Assembly (NCBI GenBank): GCA_022791495.1
Contig: JAAVZE010000032.1
Span: 1-64,000 of the forward strand
Source of the DNA: Eubacterium sp.
GTDB taxonomy: Bacteria; Bacillota; Clostridia; Lachnospirales; Lachnospiraceae
Length of the DNA stretch: 64,000 bases
Reading direction: 5' to 3'
Shown here: positions 18,619 through 28,490 of the stretch, in pieces
Numbering within the stretch: position 1 is the first letter of the stretch
Layout of the letters: every line of letters begins with the position of its first letter
Translations under genes and position numbers: made by a program
The notes under the pieces: model-generated
What the model was told of the DNA's origin: nothing
What the model saw: the letters and a program-made list of their open reading frames with translations, nothing else
Databases searched by the model: none

Positions 18619-18801
18619 GCACAGGCAGCGATTGCACAGAAGTGAGCAATTCCTCTTGAAAAAAGGAATCCTAAAAAAACACCAATTTACGGGACTTTGA
18701 GGAGTGTCTGATTTCGAGGAATCGCTGATTCCTTGGAGTCAGTATAAGAAAGTATAGAAAACAGCCTATTCAGGGAACAAATCTCTGAATGGGCTGTTTT
18801 T
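18619..18801. repeat. Second copy of ppdK tail + element end (direct repeat of 160-342)
   Basis: gcacaggcagcgattgcacagaagtgagcaattcctcttgaaaa... matches 160 onward with a few substitutions. Confidence 0.9.
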
Positions 18802-18840
18802 AGATGGATGATTTATAAGGGGAGAGGGCTATTTTTGCCG

Positions 18841-19075
18841 CTAAGGTTCTTCGGTGTCATAATGACAACAACCCTCGAAGGGGAAATTGATAATAACACG
18901 CTCTATGGCGACACCGCCTTTCTTATATGGATAGTCGCGATAATATAGCCCATGCCCTAAGAAGGATTTGTCGATAATGTGTTTGAAGATATAAGACCGA
19001 TGGGAAGATTTACGGATGTTTTCTGGCAACTTTTTTGTTTTGGCATAATAATCGTCTCCTTTGCAATTTAATAGA
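18841..19075 (-). pseudogene. Internally deleted copy of the D12 methyltransferase
   Basis: 18841-18990 matches the methylase 3' end (from ~378) and 18990-19075 matches its 5' end (~1717-1800); the ~1.2 kb centre is missing and the join is out of frame. Confidence 0.85.
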
Positions 19076-19151
19076 TTTTTTTTCAGATTCCGCACACATG
19101 GCGAAAAGTTGAAAAGTCATTTTTTATTAGTTGCATTCGACGTTGTCTGAG

Positions 19152-19378
19152 CGACGGATGCGGAAGTCGAAGAAATCTTTAAGAGACTGAATAACAGTAC
19201 ACTGCTCAGTTCTATTCAGAAATGCAGGAATGAATTAGGGGTCGAGCTGTCAGCGTGGGCAAAAGAAATATATAAAAGGGATTTCTTCCAACACTCCATC
19301 TCCCTGACAGTGGCACGGTTGCGGAGGGAGACTGACCTTGAGGTACTGCTCCAGACAATGCTGTTGTTGGCAGACAGT
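19152..19378 (+). pseudogene. Fragment of a DUF262 gene copy
   Basis: gaagtcgaagaaatctttaagagactgaataacagtacactgctcag...gaggtactgctccagacaatgctgttg matches ~3310-3535. Confidence 0.85.
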
Positions 19379-19399
19379 TTACATGAGGGGAACCCCCTG

Positions 19400-19682
19400 A
19401 CGTAGGATGGATTTCCAGTTGCTTTTTTGGAAGAGAAGACGGACTATGGTAACCAGATTTTTTTTCCATGTCAACAACATAAAAAGCAAGGTAGTTGTCT
19501 ATGACAATAAACCTTATGCCCCAGGAGGCGAGAATGGGATCGTCTACCAGTTTGAATTTTTCGGGGAAATTGCACAGGGAGTTCATCTGTTTTTCGGTAT
19601 GGTCTAAAAGATCATCGGCAGCCTTTGGGTTTTTCAGGACATAATCAATGTGGTCTGCGGCATGGATTTTGATGATATGCAT
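19400..19682 (-). pseudogene. RelE/ParE-like toxin remnant
   Basis: HAADHIDYVLKNPKAADDLLDHTEKQMNSLCNFPEKFKLVDDPILASWGIRFIVIDNYLAFYVVDMEKK; ends disrupted. Confidence 0.6.
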
Positions 19683-19759
19683 AAAAGAGTCTGTCTGGCA
19701 GTTAATGAAAAGATATTATTGACTTTCTCTGGACACTATTTGATATATGGTAGCGAATG
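19664..19759 (+). pseudogene. Fragment of a second copy of the 213-aa gene (17204-17845)
   Basis: ttttgatgatatgcataaaagagtct...ctggacactatttgatatatggtagcgaat nearly identical to ~17449-17540. Confidence 0.85.
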
Positions 19760-19804
19760 ATATTGTCAATATTGGTTTACACTTTTTTCTCAAAGATGTT
19801 CGAC

Positions 19805-20189
19805 CTATGCTGCCTCCCGTAATGAATCATAGTATTGCTGCCTCTTAACCATCGGAGGCAAACCACCATTAGCAGAACAGATCCTTCGGTTATTCCAGTA
19901 ACTGATGAAATATCTCCAGATGAGGGTTTTTAACTCTTCTACTGTCATTGAAGTGGTATCGTAACGTCCATAAAGTAATAAGCTCATCGTTAAGGGATAA
20001 TGCCGCCTTAGGTGTATGGACAGCTTCATTTGCACTGAGGCGGCCTTCTTTGAAGGCTTTTATCCAGGTTGACATAGTACCTTTTGGAATCCCTAATTCT
20101 CTGGCCGCCTTATGCCCACCAGTTTCCTGGGCAAGTTTTACGGCTTGTGCTTTGAATTCGTTGTCATAAGATTTTTGGTTTTGTGCCAT
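19805..20189 (-). mobile_element. IS3-family transposase remnant (orfA start fused to orfB 3' end)
   Basis: MAQNQKSYDNEFKAQAVKLAQETGGHKAARELGIPKGTMSTWIKAFKEG (orfA HTH); TMTVEELKTLIWRYFISYWNNRRICSANGGLPPMVKRQQYYDSL (orfB end). Confidence 0.8.
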
Positions 20190-20210
20190 ATGCTGTTTTC
20201 TCCTATTCCT

Positions 20211-20332
20211 GTATCAAAAGTAATTGCGATTGCCAACCAGAAGGGAGGAACCGTAAAGACCACATCAGCGGTTAATCTTGGTGCTCGGACTGGCAAATCA
20301 GGGGAAACGGGTACTTCTGGTAGTCTTGGATA
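20211..20332 (+). pseudogene. ParA/Soj-type ATPase N-terminal remnant
   Basis: VSKVIAIANQKGGTVKTTSAVNLGA, then a frameshift to GLANQGKRVLLVVLD; Walker A Gly->Val; truncated. Confidence 0.8.
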
Positions 20333-20363
20333 GTAGAAAAATTCATAAAGCTATGGTATAATA

Positions 20364-20609
20364 ATGATATATCGGAAAAATATGACTTATTCAGAAGAAA
20401 TAAAGAGAATACGCCAGAAATGTTTTCTGTCACAGGAAGCTTTCGGCAGAGAACTTGGTGTTTCATTTTCCTCTGTCAATCGTTGGGAAAGTGGAAAAAG
20501 CAAACCTAATATGTCTGCCATGAAAAAGATTAAGGATTTTTGTGATGCCCACAATCTTGATTTCAACATATTAGAAGAAAAATGGATTCAAAGTGGAAAG
20601 GACAAATGA
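20364..20609 (+). CDS. XRE-family HTH regulator of the type I R-M operon
   Basis: EEIKRIRQKCFLSQEAFGRELGVSFSSVNRWESGKSKPNMSAMKKIKDFC; immediately upstream of hsdM. Confidence 0.85.
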   Translation: MIYRKNMTYSEEIKRIRQKCFLSQEAFGRELGVSFSSVNRWESGKSKPNMSAMKKIKDFCDAHNLDFNILEEKWIQSGKDK

Positions 20610-20610
20610 T

Positions 20611-22218
20611 ATGGCAAAAAAGAAAACTGTGGAAAAAACATTAAATATAGACAATATTTTATTTAACTGTAGGGATATTTTGCGTGCTGCACGTAACTCA
20701 GGCTCTTTTTTTGAAAAGAGAGATATGATGCTTACGCTTGTGTTTTTGCGTTTTATTGGAGAAAAATATGAAGATGGAATCGAAAAACTTCGTCAGATTT
20801 TAATTGAGCAGGGACTTGACCCTGATGATGAAAATATTAGAATGGCTTTTTTTGATGATGCTACTTTTACAGACGGAACTTACAATTTGCCTGTTGAAGC
20901 GAGATGGTCAACAATCATCAACACACCTGCACCAGGGCTTAATGTTGCACTTGACACTGCTCTTCATAGTATTGCAACAGGTTCCAAAGATTTGAAAGGT
21001 TGTTTTATTGAAGGAACATTTACCACTCGTAATCTTGCTTCTAATGATATAAAAAAGCTGGTAGATGAAGTGAATAAAATTAGTCATAAAGCATTTGGAG
21101 AGGAAAAAGATCTTATTGGTCGTGTTTATGAATATTTTTTAAAAGAATTTGCGGTTAATGCAACAAAAGAAGAGGGAGAATTCTATACTCCTCACGATGT
21201 TGTACAATTGATTGCAACAATGATAGAACCTTATGATGGTACTTTATATGATCCTTGCTGCGGTTCGGGTGGTATGTTTATACAGAGTGCTGCTCTTGTA
21301 AAATCCAAGCAGGGTGATATTAACAAAATCAATATTTACGGACAGGAAAAAGACGCAGCTACTTATCGACTTGCAAAAATGAACCTTGCACTTCGTGGGC
21401 TTAGCCATAACCTTGGCGAAAGGAACGATTCTTCCTTTACTCATGATTTGCATAAGGGATTGCACTTCAATTATATTATGGCTAATCCGCCTTTTAATCT
21501 TAAAGGATGGTACGATGCCAATCTGAAAAATGATGCTCGTTGGTCAGACTATGTAACGCCACCGGCAAGCAATGCAAACTATGCTTGGATTTTGCACATG
21601 CTTTCTCATTTGAAAAAAACGGATGGTGTTGCAGGCTTCCTGCTTGCCAATGGTGCATTAAATGACAGCGATACTTTGGAAATCCGTAAAAAACTGATTC
21701 AAAATGATAAGGTTGAAGCTATTATTGTTCTGCCAAGAGAATTATTCATTACTACCGATATCAGCGTTACACTCTGGATTTTAAATCAGAATAAAAAAGG
21801 TGGTAACTACCATGGCAGAGATCTTCGTAATCGTGAATATGAAATTCTTTTTATGGATTTGCGTCAATGGAGACAAAATCCTGTTAAGGGTGAAAACAAA
21901 AAGAAAGTACGCTTGGTTACAGAACAGATTGAACGAGTAGCAGATATATACCACACATGGCAAGGGAAAAATATTTATGGTACAAACTATGAAGTGCCTG
22001 AACTTTATCGAAGTGTGGAAATTTCTGAAATTGAAGACAAAGGCTGGACACTTACACCAAGTAAATATATCGAGTTTATTGATCACGACTTAGAAATTGA
22101 CTATGAAAAGGAAATGGCTCGTATTCAGGCTGAAATGCGGGATGTTATAAAGCAGGAAAAGAAATCCCAGCAGATGCTGGAAGAAGCACTTAGGGGGATT
22201 GGTTATGGGATTGACTAA
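20611..22218 (+). CDS. hsdM: Type I restriction-modification system methyltransferase subunit
   Basis: GEFYTPHDVVQLIATMIEP...LYDPCCGSGGMFIQ; NPPFNLKGW. Confidence 0.97.
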   Translation: MAKKKTVEKTLNIDNILFNCRDILRAARNSGSFFEKRDMMLTLVFLRFIGEKYEDGIEKLRQILIEQGLDPDDENIRMAFFDDATFTDGTYNLPVEARWSTIINTPAPGLNVALDTALHSIATGSKDLKGCFIEGTFTTRNLASNDIKKLVDEVNKISHKAFGEEKDLIGRVYEYFLKEFAVNATKEEGEFYTPHDVVQLIATMIEPYDGTLYDPCCGSGGMFIQSAALVKSKQGDINKINIYGQEKDAATYRLAKMNLALRGLSHNLGERNDSSFTHDLHKGLHFNYIMANPPFNLKGWYDANLKNDARWSDYVTPPASNANYAWILHMLSHLKKTDGVAGFLLANGALNDSDTLEIRKKLIQNDKVEAIIVLPRELFITTDISVTLWILNQNKKGGNYHGRDLRNREYEILFMDLRQWRQNPVKGENKKKVRLVTEQIERVADIYHTWQGKNIYGTNYEVPELYRSVEISEIEDKGWTLTPSKYIEFIDHDLEIDYEKEMARIQAEMRDVIKQEKKSQQMLEEALRGIGYGID

Positions 22219-23344
22219 ATATAAAATAGGGGATTTAATTGAACCTGTTTTAAATATTAATTCCGATTTGAGATATGGTTCTGATGATGTAAGGGGAATG
22301 ACAATTACTAAAGAAATAATACCGACCAAAGCTAATGTAAGTGGTACGGATTTATCGAAATTTTTAGTGGTAAGTCCGGGGGAATTCATTTATAACCCTA
22401 GAACACATGGCAAAAGAATTGGCTTTGGCTACAATAATACAGACGACACCTTTATTATTAGCTGGAATAATATAGCATTCAGAGTGAAGTTATTTATGGA
22501 AGATATTGTATTATCCGATTATTTATTTTTACATTTTAAACGTGATGAATGGGATAGAGAGGCTTGTTTTCAATCATGGGGAAGTTCAACAGAAGTATTT
22601 TCTTGGGATACTTTATGTGAAATGGAAATTGACCTCCCACCACTTCCAATCCAGCAAAAGTATGTAGATGTCTACAATGCTATGCTCGCTAATCAGAAAA
22701 GCTATGAACGTGGGTTAGAAGATTTGAAATTTATCTGCGATGCTTACATTGAGGAATTAAGACATAAATTGCCTTGTGAGACTATTGGTAAGTACATTTT
22801 TGAATATAATGTAAAGAATGAAATTGGTATGCCACTTAATTCTGTTAGAGGTATTGCAACAAGTAAAGAATTTATCGATACAAAAGCAAATATGGATGGT
22901 GTTTCGTTAGATAATTATAAAATCGTAGAACCTGGAATGATTGCATTTATCTCAGACACATCTAGGCGTGGAGATAAAATGTCGCTTGCATTGAACCAAT
23001 CCAATGAATCTTATTTAGTTTCGTCAATTTCTACAGTGATTAGGACAGATAAGGACAAGCTTTTACCTAAGTATTTGTTTTTATTTTTCTTAAGAACTGA
23101 GTTTGATCGATATGCTCGTTTTAATTCATGGGGAAGCGCAAGGGAAACATTTGACTGGGAAGAAATGTGCGATGTCAGAATCCCTGTTCCCGATATTAAA
23201 ATACAGCGTGATATAGTAAATATTTATGAAGCTTATGATACACGCAAAGAAATTAACGAAAAGCTTAAAGGACAAATAAAGGATATTTGCCCGATTTTGA
23301 TAAAGGGTTCTATCGAAGAAGCAAGAAAAACGAAGGAGGCGTAG
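22205..23344 (+). CDS. hsdS: Type I restriction-modification specificity subunit
   Basis: Two TRD-like halves each followed by a conserved helix (IDLPPLPIQQKYVDVYNAM; IPVPDIKIQRDIVNIYEAY). Confidence 0.93.
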   Translation: MGLTKYKIGDLIEPVLNINSDLRYGSDDVRGMTITKEIIPTKANVSGTDLSKFLVVSPGEFIYNPRTHGKRIGFGYNNTDDTFIISWNNIAFRVKLFMEDIVLSDYLFLHFKRDEWDREACFQSWGSSTEVFSWDTLCEMEIDLPPLPIQQKYVDVYNAMLANQKSYERGLEDLKFICDAYIEELRHKLPCETIGKYIFEYNVKNEIGMPLNSVRGIATSKEFIDTKANMDGVSLDNYKIVEPGMIAFISDTSRRGDKMSLALNQSNESYLVSSISTVIRTDKDKLLPKYLFLFFLRTEFDRYARFNSWGSARETFDWEEMCDVRIPVPDIKIQRDIVNIYEAYDTRKEINEKLKGQIKDICPILIKGSIEEARKTKEA

Positions 23345-23347
23345 TTT

Positions 23348-26300
23348 ATGGCTAGGCTAAAAAATTACAATGGCTGTTATTGTGAATCAGAATATGAACA
23401 CGCCTTTATTGGATTTTTAGAAGCAGAAGATTGGAAGTATTCTGCCGGTAATCATGTCTCCCGTGTAACCAAAAGAGATGTGCTGATTATTGATGACTTC
23501 AAGAAGTTTATAACAGATACAAACCCGGATTTGACGGAAGATGAAGTTACTCAGATTTATGATAATATTCGTCTTGTCGGTTCTGAAAGTGACTTTGCCA
23601 CATTACATAAGTTATATGGCTGGATGGTTGATGGTGTTCAGTTTATCTCTCAGGATGGATTGGCTAAAATGATACCTCTCATTGATTTTGAAAATACGGC
23701 TAATAATATTTTCCGTGTTGTAAATCAGTTTACCGTGGAATATACAAACAATGGTCAAAAAGAAAATCGCAGACCGGATTTGCTTTTATTTGTGAATGGT
23801 ATGCCGTTATGTATTATTGAATTGAAAAATCCGGCAGATGCAAATGCTACGATTTATGATGCCTGGGAGCAAATTAATATTCGTTACTGGAGAGATATTC
23901 CACACCTTTTGCATTACTGTCCGTTAGCGTGTATTTCTGATGGGGTTAAAACAAGGCTTGGAACGGTTCGCACACCTTATGAGCATTTTTATGCTTGGAG
24001 GCGAGTAAATGACGGTGATGTGATATCCACTTTACCTTTTGCTGAAACAGAAACGATGATTAAAGGTGTTTATGCACCTAAACGTTTTTTGGAGATTTTT
24101 AGAGATTATATCTATTTTCAAGACAGTATTTACGACAGTGATGAGAGAGAAATCGTGTGTCGTTATCCACAATTTTTTGCGTCAAGATTACTTAAGCAAA
24201 GTATTATCAATTCTATTATTAAAAAAAGCGGTAAAGGTGGAACATACTTTGGTGCAACAGGATGTGGAAAAACATACACAATGGCTTTTCTCGCCCGACA
24301 GCTTGCACTCCGTTGTACAGATATACCGGAAATTGGCTCACCGACAATTATTTTGATTGTTGACAGAGAGGAACTTCAAAAACAAGGTGCAAAGCTTTTT
24401 ACAAAGAGTACAGAGTTCTTGAATCTTGGTGAAGTATCTGTTGTTAAAAACAGAACACAGTTAAGGCAGGAGCTTAGAGCAAGACAAAGTGGTGGGTTCT
24501 ATATATGCACCATTCAGAAGTTCTGTGACCGAGAAGATGATAAAATCGGTATTATTAATGACCGTCAGAATATTATATGTTTTTCCGATGAAGCACACAG
24601 AACCCAGCTTGAGCATTCTAAAAAAATTAAATTCAGCGAAGATGTTGATAAAAATATGAAAGCGATGGTTTCAAAGCCATATGCAAAAGTATTGAAAGAA
24701 GCATTTCCGCAGGCTACCTTTGTAGGTTTTACAGGTACTCCTATTGAGGAAACCTATCAGACTTTCGGGGAAGAAATTGACCGATATACAATGGATCAGG
24801 CAGTTGCAGATGGTTTGACTGTTTCTATTAAATATCATCCCCGTATTGCAAAGGTACTGCTTAATAAGGAAAAGGCAAAAGAGATAGAAGATTACTATAA
24901 AAAATGTGCCGATGACGGTGCAACATATGAAGATATCGAAGCAAGTAAAAAAGCAATGAGTTCTATGGAGGTGATTCTTGGAGAACCTTCACGATTAGAG
25001 CGTCTTGCTATAGATATCCATGACCATTATGTTTCTTCCTGCACTGGCAGTCCGGACAGAATACAAAAAGCAATGGTTGTTTGTTCAAACAGAAAGATTG
25101 CTTATGCTTTACTTCAAAAATTTAAGGATAAGTATCCTGAATGGTTTGATGAAAAGAAATCGCCTGACGATGTTTCTGTAACCGAAGAAGAATTGAAAGC
25201 GTTGAAACCGATGCCTTTCTTGGCTATGGTATCAAGTGTTGGTAAAGATGATGAAAAAGATATGTACAATTACCTTGGCGGGGTAAAAAATGACAAGCGT
25301 TCCGAAGAATTGGATGTAGCTTTCAAACAGGAAAAATCAAACTTTCATATTGTTATTGTTGTGGATATGTGGATTACAGGTTTTGATGTTCCCTGTCTTA
25401 CATATTTGTACAATGATAAGCCGCTAAAAAAGCATATGTTGATACAGACTATAAGCCGTGTAAACAGAAAATATCCCGGCAAAGATTTTGGTATGGTTAT
25501 TGACTATATAGGTATTCGTGACAACATGCGTGAAGCAATGAAGATTTATGGCGGAGATACTTCTGTTGCACCTACATCTGATGATGTTGAACAGGCAGAG
25601 ACAGCGTTCAGGGAAGAACTTGAAATCCTAAAAACATTGTTTGCCGATTACGATTTAACTCCTTTTTTAAATCCGGATTGCGACCCTGTAGAACGTTACA
25701 GACTTCTTGCTAAAGCTGCTGAATATGTATTTGTATCATCTCAGGAATTGCAAACCGAAGGAAATAAAGGAGTTCAGAAGGTTTCACTTAAAACTTATTT
25801 TTTAAAGACTGTAAAAAGAATGAGAACTGCTTTGGATATCTGTCAGCCTTCCGGTAACCTTGGTGAAGAAGAGGCTGCACTTGCCGGGTGTTTTATGGCT
25901 ATCGCTGGTTTTGTTCGCAAAATGAATGGAACAAGCGAAGTTGACACAGATACTATGAACCGTGCAGTTTCTAAGATGGTTGAGGAGGCGTTAAAATACA
26001 ATCAGGTAGAAAGCGTTCTTAAAAGTGGTGAGGAGGAGGATATATTCTCTCCGGAATACTTTGAAAAATTATCTGATGTGAAAATGCCTGCAACCAAGCT
26101 GGAACTTCTTGTAAAAATGCTTCGCAAGCAGATTAAGGAATATGGGGAAGTCAATAAATTAGCAGCAAAGACTTTTCAGGAAATGCTGGAAAAGACGATT
26201 GCAGAATACCATGAAAGACGTAAACATCTTACAGCAGAAGAAGCTGGTGAGGCGCAGGAACAAGCCTCTGAGGACATTATTCAGATTGCAACAGAACAGG

Positions 26301-26782
26301 CTTTATCTATTCTTCGTCAAATGAACGAAAATAGAGAAAGTTTCCGAAGGATTGGTTTGACCTTTGAAGAAAAAGCTTTTTATGATATTCTAATTGCTCT
26401 GCGTGACCAATATGATTTTGAATACGGAACAGATGAAGAAGTAGACGGCGTTGTTATCAATGACAAGTGCAAAGCCTTAGCTCAAAAGGTAAAGGAAATT
26501 ATTGATACAAAGTCTTCGTTTGCAGATTGGCTTAATAATCAGAATGTAAGAAATCAATTAAAATTGGACATTAAAATATGCCTGGTTAAGAATGGATATC
26601 CGCCTCAGTATAGTCCGGAAGTATTTAGTAAGGTTATGGAGCAGGTGGAGAATTTTGAGGAATATTCAGGAACAGGTGAGTTAAGAAATGAAGCATCTGC
26701 TTCTGCGAAGATTTATCAATATGAGACGGAGAGCAAAGTGATGATGGTTGCTGAGGACTCGATACCTTATGGTAAATTATAG
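23348..26782 (+). CDS. hsdR: Type I restriction endonuclease subunit R
   Basis: RRPDLLLFVNGMPLCIIELKNP nuclease motif; GATGCGKTYTMAF Walker A; DEAHRTQ; 1144 aa. Confidence 0.97.
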   Translation: MARLKNYNGCYCESEYEHAFIGFLEAEDWKYSAGNHVSRVTKRDVLIIDDFKKFITDTNPDLTEDEVTQIYDNIRLVGSESDFATLHKLYGWMVDGVQFISQDGLAKMIPLIDFENTANNIFRVVNQFTVEYTNNGQKENRRPDLLLFVNGMPLCIIELKNPADANATIYDAWEQINIRYWRDIPHLLHYCPLACISDGVKTRLGTVRTPYEHFYAWRRVNDGDVISTLPFAETETMIKGVYAPKRFLEIFRDYIYFQDSIYDSDEREIVCRYPQFFASRLLKQSIINSIIKKSGKGGTYFGATGCGKTYTMAFLARQLALRCTDIPEIGSPTIILIVDREELQKQGAKLFTKSTEFLNLGEVSVVKNRTQLRQELRARQSGGFYICTIQKFCDREDDKIGIINDRQNIICFSDEAHRTQLEHSKKIKFSEDVDKNMKAMVSKPYAKVLKEAFPQATFVGFTGTPIEETYQTFGEEIDRYTMDQAVADGLTVSIKYHPRIAKVLLNKEKAKEIEDYYKKCADDGATYEDIEASKKAMSSMEVILGEPSRLERLAIDIHDHYVSSCTGSPDRIQKAMVVCSNRKIAYALLQKFKDKYPEWFDEKKSPDDVSVTEEELKALKPMPFLAMVSSVGKDDEKDMYNYLGGVKNDKRSEELDVAFKQEKSNFHIVIVVDMWITGFDVPCLTYLYNDKPLKKHMLIQTISRVNRKYPGKDFGMVIDYIGIRDNMREAMKIYGGDTSVAPTSDDVEQAETAFREELEILKTLFADYDLTPFLNPDCDPVERYRLLAKAAEYVFVSSQELQTEGNKGVQKVSLKTYFLKTVKRMRTALDICQPSGNLGEEEAALAGCFMAIAGFVRKMNGTSEVDTDTMNRAVSKMVEEALKYNQVESVLKSGEEEDIFSPEYFEKLSDVKMPATKLELLVKMLRKQIKEYGEVNKLAAKTFQEMLEKTIAEYHERRKHLTAEEAGEAQEQASEDIIQIATEQALSILRQMNENRESFRRIGLTFEEKAFYDILIALRDQYDFEYGTDEEVDGVVINDKCKALAQKVKEIIDTKSSFADWLNNQNVRNQLKLDIKICLVKNGYPPQYSPEVFSKVMEQVENFEEYSGTGELRNEASASAKIYQYETESKVMMVAEDSIPYGKL

Positions 26783-26830
26783 CATAGATGCCGGAGTTTT
26801 AAACGATATTTGCAGAGAGGAAGTGGTTTG

Positions 26831-27313
26831 ATGATTCAGAAAATCAGTAAAAATGAAATACCAGACTGTGTAGAAGTTATTTGCAAAGGTTTTATGACAG
26901 TGGCGGACGAGTTTGGATTTACAATAGAAAATGCGCCAAGATTTACAGCATTTGCCACAACAGAGGAGCGTCTCCTTTATCAATTGGAAAAGGAACCGAG
27001 ATTAATGTTTGCCTGCTACAAGAATGGTAAGATGGTAGGATATTATTCTTTGCTGAAACAAAACGAAGAGGAATGTGAACTGAATAATTTATGTGTGCTG
27101 GAGGAATACAGACATAAAAAAATAGGAGAACAGCTTTTGAAACATGCCGTTTCGGAAGCAAGGAAAATGGGATGTTCACAGATGAATATTGGAATTGTAG
27201 AGGAAAATGTGAAATTACGGAAATGGTATGAAGCACATGGAGCAGAGCATATTGGGACAGAAAAATATGATTTCTTTCCTTTTACCTGTGGGTATATGAA
27301 AAAGCCATTATAA
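26831..27313 (+). CDS. GNAT-family N-acetyltransferase
   Basis: CELNNLCVLEEYRHKKIGEQLLKHAVSEARKMGCSQMNIGIVEENVKLRKWYEAHGA. Confidence 0.9.
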   Translation: MIQKISKNEIPDCVEVICKGFMTVADEFGFTIENAPRFTAFATTEERLLYQLEKEPRLMFACYKNGKMVGYYSLLKQNEEECELNNLCVLEEYRHKKIGEQLLKHAVSEARKMGCSQMNIGIVEENVKLRKWYEAHGAEHIGTEKYDFFPFTCGYMKKPL

Positions 27314-27479
27314 ATGTTACGATGATAGGATAGGAAATATAAAATTGAAAAATATTCATGAGATTTATTTGAGTGATGCCAGAAGAGTTGCGCCTGAAAA
27401 ATTGAAGACGGTGATCAGACATCCTGTGAAAAAGAAAATTGGAAGGAAATAGAGAGGCTTTTATTAAGGAGGAAATATA

Positions 27480-27905
27480 ATGAAAGAATATGAAAAGCAC
27501 GACGGAGTTTCAGCAATTATTGTTACAGAAACGGAAGAAGACGCACAGTTTCAGCAGCTTTGGGATTATCTCGTTCCACCGTCAGGGCGTGCACAAACTG
27601 CACAGGGTGAGATTATACGTATTGCAGGGAGAATTCGCCATGAGATATTGGGGAACGGCTGTATAAATTGGGATGAAGATTTTCGTAAAATGCTACGTGT
27701 TTTCCCCCAATATGTTCAACTTGGAAATTCGTTTGACGAGGATGATATTAAAGCAGCTGAAATATTGACAAGTCTTTTGATTAAATGTGGTGACGAAGAG
27801 AACTGTAGCGATAATCTATGCGCGGCTTTATGTGCATGTGCGGTTGCCTGGGTACAGAAAAATCCGAATGTTCTTGCGCCGTTAGAAGCGGATTATAATC
27901 GCTAA
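27480..27905 (+). CDS. Hypothetical protein
   Basis: Intact 141-aa ORF with RBS (aaggaggaaatataatg). Confidence 0.55.
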   Translation: MKEYEKHDGVSAIIVTETEEDAQFQQLWDYLVPPSGRAQTAQGEIIRIAGRIRHEILGNGCINWDEDFRKMLRVFPQYVQLGNSFDEDDIKAAEILTSLLIKCGDEENCSDNLCAALCACAVAWVQKNPNVLAPLEADYNR

Positions 27906-28029
27906 CTTCCAGTTTATGCCGGAGATTGGGGATTCCCAGCAATCAAAAACCATGGCGGCATTATGACAGTATACTACACAATAGATTTGGAGTTGGCAAG
28001 GAAACCTTATGAGGATGAGTGATATAATA

Positions 28030-28119
28030 ATGCAGTTTGAGTCCAGAAAAGAATTTAGGAAATGGCTTGATGAACATTGCCTGTTACAAAAACAGATGCC
28101 GGACGGGAAAAGAGAATAA
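28030..28119 (+). pseudogene. Remnant of a YdeI-like protein N-terminus
   Basis: MQFESRKEFRKWLDEHCLLQKQMPDGKRE* resembles the start of YdeI/OmpD-associated proteins, then stops. Confidence 0.4.
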
Positions 28120-28490
28120 CATGGATGATGGATCGGCTCTATAAAAATTTAAAACCTATGTAATGGTTATGTACATGATAGAATACAGTATTCAAATATA
28201 TTAGAAGAAGATGGTTATTTCATTTTAGTGTGTTTTGCTGCAGGGGAGGATGGAAATTTTGCAGGATATAAATAGAATGATTGAAAAACTGTCTTGCTTG
28301 GGTTTCCAGCAGCTGATATATATCAGCTTTTCTTTATGGAAGTAATGCTGGCAAATGCATGGCTTTACGAAGACGGAGAAGACATATCGGAAAAGGATAT
28401 TAATTTTGCATGGTCTCTGGCTTCTGAGTATTCTTTTTGGAAAAATGTAAATACTATAAGATGAATTCTTTGAAAAGGAGCAGACGGCAT

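Noticed and set aside
20593-26782. Novel BREX/DISARM-like system around hsdM
   Set aside because: Gene order and motifs are a standard type I R-M (XRE-HsdM-HsdS-HsdR); no extra genes inside.
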